In this document: positions 45,228 to 48,852 of the stretch, one piece after another
Layout of the letters: each line of letters opens with the position of its first letter
How positions within the stretch are numbered: the first letter of the stretch is position 1
Assembly: GCA_035461525.1 (NCBI GenBank)
Contig: DATHVD010000064.1
Coordinates: 1 to 48,852, forward strand
DNA length: 48,852 bases
From: JAIBJN01 sp035461525
GTDB lineage: Bacteria > Actinomycetota > Thermoleophilia > Gaiellales > Gaiellaceae
Reading direction: 5' to 3'
Translations under genes and position numbers: made by a program
The notes under the pieces: generated by a model
Seen by the model: only the letters and a program-made list of their open reading frames with translations
The model's database searches: none
Told to the model about the DNA's origin: nothing

Positions 45228-46150
45228 GTCGCGGCGCTGGTGCGGCGCGGGTCTGGGAGGGGCGTCAGCACCTGCTCGAGGCGCTCGCGCAGCGGCTCGT
45301 AGGCCGGCGGCAGCGAGAGAGCCTCGCCGAGGGTCTCGAGCGGCTCGTCGGCGGTGAACCCCGGCCCGAGCGTGGCGATCTCGAAGAGAACGCCGCTCGG
45401 CTCGCGGAAGTAGACGGAGCGGAAGTAGAAGCGGTCGATCACCGGCGTCGGCCGCGCGCCGGCCCTTGCCACGCGCTCGCGCCACGCCTCGTGATCCTCC
45501 ATCGTCGACGACCAGGCGACGTGGTGCACCGTCCCGGCGCCGGAGAGACCGCGCGCCTCGGGCGGCTCGTCGTAGGTGTAGAACGAGCCTCGCCGCTCAC
45601 CGCGCACCTCCCAGGCACGCTCGCCGTCCGGGGAGAAGGCGAGCGTCTCCTCGAGCAGGCCGCGGCTCGCGTCCGGGTCGGTCGCGTACGCGCGCACGCC
45701 GTCGAACCCCTGGAGCGCCGTCTCCACGGGGATCTCCGGGTGGCGCGCGACGAGGGGCTCGTCTTCGGCCGCCGCGACCCCGATCTCGAGGCCGAGGCCC
45801 TCCGGGTCGGCGAAGCGCAGCAGGTCGCCGTGCCTCTCCGGCTCGATCCCCTCGCGCGCGAGGCGGTCGGCCCAGAAGTCGAGCGCCTCGGCGGAGCCGA
45901 CGCGCCACGCGACGGTGTGCACCATGCCCGCGCCCGCACGGCCCCGCTGCAGGCCCGGGTACTCGAAGAACGTGATGTCGGCGCCTGCGCTGCCCTCCTC
46001 GTCCGCGTAGAAGAGGTGGTAGACGGTCGGATCGTCCTGGTTGACGGTCTTCTTCACGAGCCGCAGGCCGAGCACCCGCGCGTAGAAGTCCACGTTGCTC
46101 GGCGCGTCGCCCGTGATCGCGGTGACGTGGTGGATGCCTTCGAGCTTCAT
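45224..46150 (-). CDS. Ring-cleaving dioxygenase of the VOC family (MhqO-like)
   Basis: A 308-residue two-module glyoxalase-fold enzyme. KLEGIHHVTAITGDAPSNVD at the N terminus, VKKTVNQDDPTVYHLFYAD, GTVHHVAWSS and FREPSGVLFEIATLGPGF are hallmarks of the MhqA/MhqO group of hydroquinone or catechol ring-cleaving dioxygenases. His in HHV, His in VHHVAW and Glu in LFEIAT are the likely iron ligands. I chose the second ATG (46150), which has GGGAGG six bases upstream; the first (46156) has none at usable distance. It leads a coupled set with HxlR and LLM genes. Confidence 0.9.
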   Translation of the reverse strand: MKLEGIHHVTAITGDAPSNVDFYARVLGLRLVKKTVNQDDPTVYHLFYADEEGSAGADITFFEYPGLQRGRAGAGMVHTVAWRVGSAEALDFWADRLAREGIEPERHGDLLRFADPEGLGLEIGVAAAEDEPLVARHPEIPVETALQGFDGVRAYATDPDASRGLLEETLAFSPDGERAWEVRGERRGSFYTYDEPPEARGLSGAGTVHHVAWSSTMEDHEAWRERVARAGARPTPVIDRFYFRSVYFREPSGVLFEIATLGPGFTADEPLETLGEALSLPPAYEPLRERLEQVLTPLPDPRRTSAAT

Positions 46151-46180
46151 CGCCATCCTCCCGGTTTCGGGGTTCTCGGA

Positions 46181-46205
46181 GGTAAGGAACTTCGGTTCCG
46201 TTACC
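46181..46205. promoter_or_regulatory. UUCG-loop inverted repeat between tag and the dioxygenase gene
   Basis: GGTAAGGAAC-TTCG-GTTCC-G-TTACC forms a ten-pair stem with one bulged base. It begins in the stop codon of tag and lies ~30 bases before the dioxygenase ATG. No T-run follows, so a simple terminator is unlikely. It could be the operator of the HxlR regulator encoded downstream or an RNA hairpin. Confidence 0.45.
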
Positions 46206-46803
46206 CACATTCCCCGGATGCCGAACCGGGCTGCGCCTCCGTGAGCTCGCCGAAGCGGAAGCAGGAGACGACGTGGTCGTTGACGAGGCCGGCCGCCTGC
46301 ATGAGCGAGTAGCAGACGGTGGGCCCGACGAAGCGGAAGCCGCGCCGCTTCAGCTCCTTGCTCATGGCGCGGGAGACCGGAGTCTCGGCCGGGAGCTCGG
46401 CGAGGCTCCGCCGCCGCTCGACGACCGGCTCGCCGTCGACGAAGCTCCAGAGGAGACCCTCGAGCGTCTCCCCAGCCTCGCGCAGCGCGAGGATGCGGCG
46501 GGCGTTCTCGACCGCGGAGGCGACCTTGAGCCGGTTCCGGACGATGCCCGGGTCGGCGAGGAGCATCTCCACCCGCCGCTCGTCGAACCGGGCGACGGCC
46601 TCCGGGTCGAAACGGGCGAACGCCCGCCGGTAGCCTTCCCGCTTGCGCAGGATCGTCGCCCAGGACAGCCCGGCCTGCGCGCCCTCGAGCACGAGCAGCT
46701 CGAAGAGCCCACGCTCGTCCCTGAGGGGGACGCCCCACTCATCGTCGTGGTAGGCCTCGTAGAGGTCGTCCCCCTCGGGCACCCAGGCGCAGCGCTCGGG
46801 CAT
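46201..46803 (-). CDS. tag: DNA-3-methyladenine glycosylase I
   Basis: A 200-residue repair enzyme. The N-terminal zinc Cys is in ERCAW, its His in YHDDEWG, and the C-terminal zinc His/Cys pair is in NDHVVSCF. ELLVLEGAQAGLSWATILRK, with the base-recognition Glu, and FVGPTVCYSLMQAAGLVNDH are diagnostic for Tag. Length is as expected. The ATG at 46803 faces the divergent acetate kinase gene. Confidence 0.94.
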   Translation of the reverse strand: MPERCAWVPEGDDLYEAYHDDEWGVPLRDERGLFELLVLEGAQAGLSWATILRKREGYRRAFARFDPEAVARFDERRVEMLLADPGIVRNRLKVASAVENARRILALREAGETLEGLLWSFVDGEPVVERRRSLAELPAETPVSRAMSKELKRRGFRFVGPTVCYSLMQAAGLVNDHVVSCFRFGELTEAQPGSASGECG

Positions 46804-46873
46804 CGCGCACGAGGTTAGACGCTCGGCGGCGCTCCCGCGGCGGACGACGCGGTACGGTGCCCGCGTCCGCGAC

Positions 46874-47974
46874 GTGCCGCGCCGAGAGCCCCGCATCCTC
46901 ACCGTCAACACAGGCTCCTCGAGCGTGAAGCTGGCGGTGTTCGAGGGCGGGCACCGGGTGGAGTCCGAGCACGTCGAGCGCCTCGACGCCGGGTCGGGCC
47001 ACGCAGAGGCCGCGACGGGCTTCGTCGCGCGCGTGGGCGCCGAGACGCTCGACGGGGCCGGGCATCGCGTCGTCCACGGCGGCGAACGGCTCGTCGGGCC
47101 GGTCCGCATCGACGATCGCGTACTCGCCGAGCTGCGGCGGGTCGAGGGCCTCGCCCCCGCGCACATGCCGCAGGCGCTCGCGGCGATCGAGGCGCTGGTC
47201 GAGGCGGCGCCCGAGCTACCGCAGGTCGCCTGCTTCGACACCGCGTTCCACGCGACGCTCCCACCCGTCGCCCGCATCCTGCCGCTTCCACGCGAGCTGG
47301 CCGCCGAGGGCGTCCGCCGCTACGGCTTCCACGGGCTCTCGTACGAGTCCGTGCTCGACCGGCTCCGCACGCTCGACCCCGCGGCCGCGGACGGGCGCCT
47401 GCTCCTCGCGCACCTCGGCCACGGCGCGAGCATGGCCGCGGTGCGGGACGGGGAGTGCGTCGAGACGACGATGGGGTTCACACCTGCCGGCGGGCTCGTC
47501 ATGGGCACCCGCCCTGGGGATCTCGACCCCGGCGTGCTCGTGCACCTCCTGCGGACGCGCGGGCTCGGGCCCGACGAGCTCGACGCGCTTCTGAACGAGC
47601 GGTCGGGCCTCCTCGGCGTCTCGGAGCTCTCCTCGGACATGGAGGAGCTGCTCGCCTCCGACGACCCGCTCGCCGCCGAGGCCGTCGACCTCTTCTGCCG
47701 CCAGGCGCTGAAGTTCGCAGGAGCGCTGACCGCCGTCCTCGGCGGGCTCGACGCCCTCGTCTTCACGGGGGGGATCGGCGAGAACGCCGTCGAGGTTCGC
47801 CGCAGGGTCTGCGTGGGCCTCCGGCACCTCGGGATCGAGCTCGACGAGGATGCGAACGCCGCCGGGGACGAGCTCCTCTCGCAGCCGGAGAGCGCCGTGA
47901 CCGTGCGCGTCGTCCCCGCGGACGAGGACCTCGTGCTCGCTCGCCACGCGACCGCGCTGGTCGTGACGCGCTAG
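46874..47974 (+). CDS. ackA: Acetate kinase
   Basis: A 366-residue ASKHA-fold kinase interconverting acetate + ATP and acetyl phosphate. LTVNTGSSSVKLAVF, RVVHGGE, FDTAFHATLPP, RRYGFHGLSYESV, LLLAHLGHGASM, MGTRPGDLDPGVLV and FTGGIGENAVEVRR are all present. It is slightly shorter than the usual ~400. The GTG start is the first codon of the MPRREPRILTV N terminus; a TACGGT sequence lies ~15 bases before it. No phosphotransacetylase is adjacent. Its TAG overlaps the stop of the convergent glycosyltransferase in CTAG. Confidence 0.95.
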   Translation: MPRREPRILTVNTGSSSVKLAVFEGGHRVESEHVERLDAGSGHAEAATGFVARVGAETLDGAGHRVVHGGERLVGPVRIDDRVLAELRRVEGLAPAHMPQALAAIEALVEAAPELPQVACFDTAFHATLPPVARILPLPRELAAEGVRRYGFHGLSYESVLDRLRTLDPAAADGRLLLAHLGHGASMAAVRDGECVETTMGFTPAGGLVMGTRPGDLDPGVLVHLLRTRGLGPDELDALLNERSGLLGVSELSSDMEELLASDDPLAAEAVDLFCRQALKFAGALTAVLGGLDALVFTGGIGENAVEVRRRVCVGLRHLGIELDEDANAAGDELLSQPESAVTVRVVPADEDLVLARHATALVVTR

Positions 47975-48852
47975 GCGACCGCGACGAATCGGCGCCCTCG
48001 CGGCGGCCCTGTGCGGCGGCTTGGTCGCGGACCTGGGTCCGGGACGCCGCGCCGGCGACCGCGCCGAGGGCGAGCGAGGAGCAGAAGCGCGGCGCCTCGT
48101 CGACGTGGACGACGGGCACGCCGTGGATCTCCCGCCCGATCTTGCGTGGATCCAGCTCGACGAAGGCCGCGACGGGCACGCTCGCGCGGGCGAGCTGGCG
48201 CGCGAACGACTTGCCGACCGGGCCCGCGCCCCACACGAGCACGCTCTCGAAGCCGTCCAAGAGCGTCTCCCTGAGGTGATGGACCTTGCAGCGCACGAAG
48301 GCCTCGCGGGAGAAGGCCGGATGCGTGCGGGAGACCCGGCGGTCGTGCTCGCGCCAGCCAAGGACGAGCGTCTCCACGTTGCGGAAGCGACCTCCCGCTG
48401 CCCAGAGGCGGAGCACGAGGTCGTAGTCCTCGGGCCAGCCCGGGTCGCGGTAGCCGCCGGCCGCCTCGAGCGCGTCGCGGCGCACCGCGAGCGCGGGATG
48501 CGCGAGCGGGCACTCGACGAAGACGTCGCGCGCCGCCGCCTCAGCTGTAACGAGCCCGTTCAGCCAGCGCTCGTACCGGCGGGCGCCGTCGCGAACGGCC
48601 TCCGGCGGGAAGTACTCGACGCGGCCGCCGCACGCGACGAGATCCTCGGCGTCGAGGACGTCCACCTGCGCCCGCAGGCGATCCGGGAGCGCGACGTCGT
48701 CGGCGTCGAGCCGCGCGATGATGCGCCCGCCGGCCGCCGCGCGGGCGCGCTCGAGCGCCGCGACGACGCCCCCGGGGCGCTGGCGGACGACGCGGAAGCG
48801 GGGATCCGCCCGGGCGTGCTCCGCGGCGATCGCCCCGGACCCATCCCGGGAG
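47971..48852 (-). CDS. Family 2 glycosyltransferase, N terminus outside window, apparent frameshift near the C terminus
   Basis: The frame enters from the window edge with a GT-A fold: RDGSGAIAAEHARADPRFRV and the DxD motif ARLDADDVALPDRL. PGWPEDYDLVLRLWAAGGRF is the acceptor-side ED motif. A C-terminal module LVWGAGPVGKSFARQLA looks like a nucleotide-binding turn. At about 47986 the frame reads ...EGAD then leaves the natural end; adding one base (an extra T on the coding strand) would give DFVAVA and a stop at 47971-47973, which shares CTAG with ackA. Without it the frame runs ~210 bases antisense into ackA. I take this as a one-base deletion or sequence error. Acceptor unknown. Confidence 0.82.

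Noticed and set aside
46181..46205. Intrinsic terminator for tag
   Set aside because: The stem is strong but no T-rich run follows on the minus strand; it is listed as a possible operator instead.
47763..47970. Glycosyltransferase C-terminal extension antisense to ackA
   Set aside because: It is Arg/Ser-rich shadow sequence that appears only because of the apparent one-base frameshift.
1..48852. tRNA, rRNA or CRISPR
   Set aside because: I looked for TΨC-arm-like GGTTCGA motifs, conserved rRNA blocks and regularly spaced direct repeats on both strands and saw none; a tool such as tRNAscan or Infernal would settle it.

Overview
The window is about 48.9 kb of very GC-rich bacterial chromosome. 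It has dense, short-spaced genes, many GTG and some TTG starts, four-base GTGA start/stop overlaps and Actinomycetota-type gene sets: Mec/CysO/CysM cysteine synthesis, two F420-type luciferase-like oxidoreductases, Lhr beside Nei2, and an RpoD-type sigma factor. My inference is an uncultured or soil actinobacterium, possibly of class Thermoleophilia (Gaiellales/Solirubrobacterales); the sequence alone does not prove the class. I saw no tRNA, rRNA, CRISPR array, transposase, integrase or phage gene. No gap between genes exceeds 300 bases.

Layout. 1-3.1 kb: histidine operon (hisC::hisB fusion cut by the window edge, hisH, hisF, then hisIE after a dispersed repeat; no hisA). 3.1-5.5 kb, minus strand: a ParA ATPase and an FtsZ with a ~170-residue disordered N-terminal extension. 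5.6-14.3 kb: a ureohydrolase, three unrecognised small or medium proteins and a DNA-repair group (nei2, lhr, HhH-GPD glycosylase). 14.3-19.9 kb: acyl-CoA dehydrogenase, then an envelope locus with two paralogous membrane-anchored beta-propellers, a divergent ECF sigma factor coupled to a third membrane propeller protein, and a cupredoxin lipoprotein. 20-26.7 kb: amidohydrolase, HxlR regulator, M20 peptidase plus proline dehydrogenase, the primary-type sigma factor and a TPR protein. 26.7-30.6 kb: rhodanese-MoeB, a CysO::CysM fusion and a Mec JAMM peptidase, followed by two lipoproteins (one with a subtilisin-inhibitor domain) and a pterin dehydratase. 30.6-37.4 kb: Gfo/Idh oxidoreductase, aldo/keto reductase, M20 peptidase, VOC protein, CNNM/CorC membrane protein, AI-2E-family permease and a NagA-like deacetylase. 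37.4-40.5 kb: a NarL-type response regulator and sensor kinase, a small protein and a flavoprotein. 40.7-46.2 kb: VOC proteins, two LLM oxidoreductases, a cupin, an OLD-like ATPase/TOPRIM protein, and an HxlR regulator coupled to an extradiol-type dioxygenase. 46.2-48.9 kb: tag, acetate kinase and a glycosyltransferase with an apparent one-base frameshift.

The three most striking features are these. (1) CysO, a ubiquitin-like sulfur carrier, is translated as one chain with its cysteine synthase, so its working Gly-Gly end is internal; the next gene encodes a JAMM peptidase that could release it. (2) FtsZ carries its long disordered segment at the N terminus rather than as a C-terminal linker, and overlaps a ParA gene. 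(3) An ~81-bp repeat family occurs six times (plus a half copy), with the six full copies all between genes. Control appears to rely heavily on TANNNT -10 boxes 6-10 bases before start codons, the pattern expected of leaderless mRNAs.
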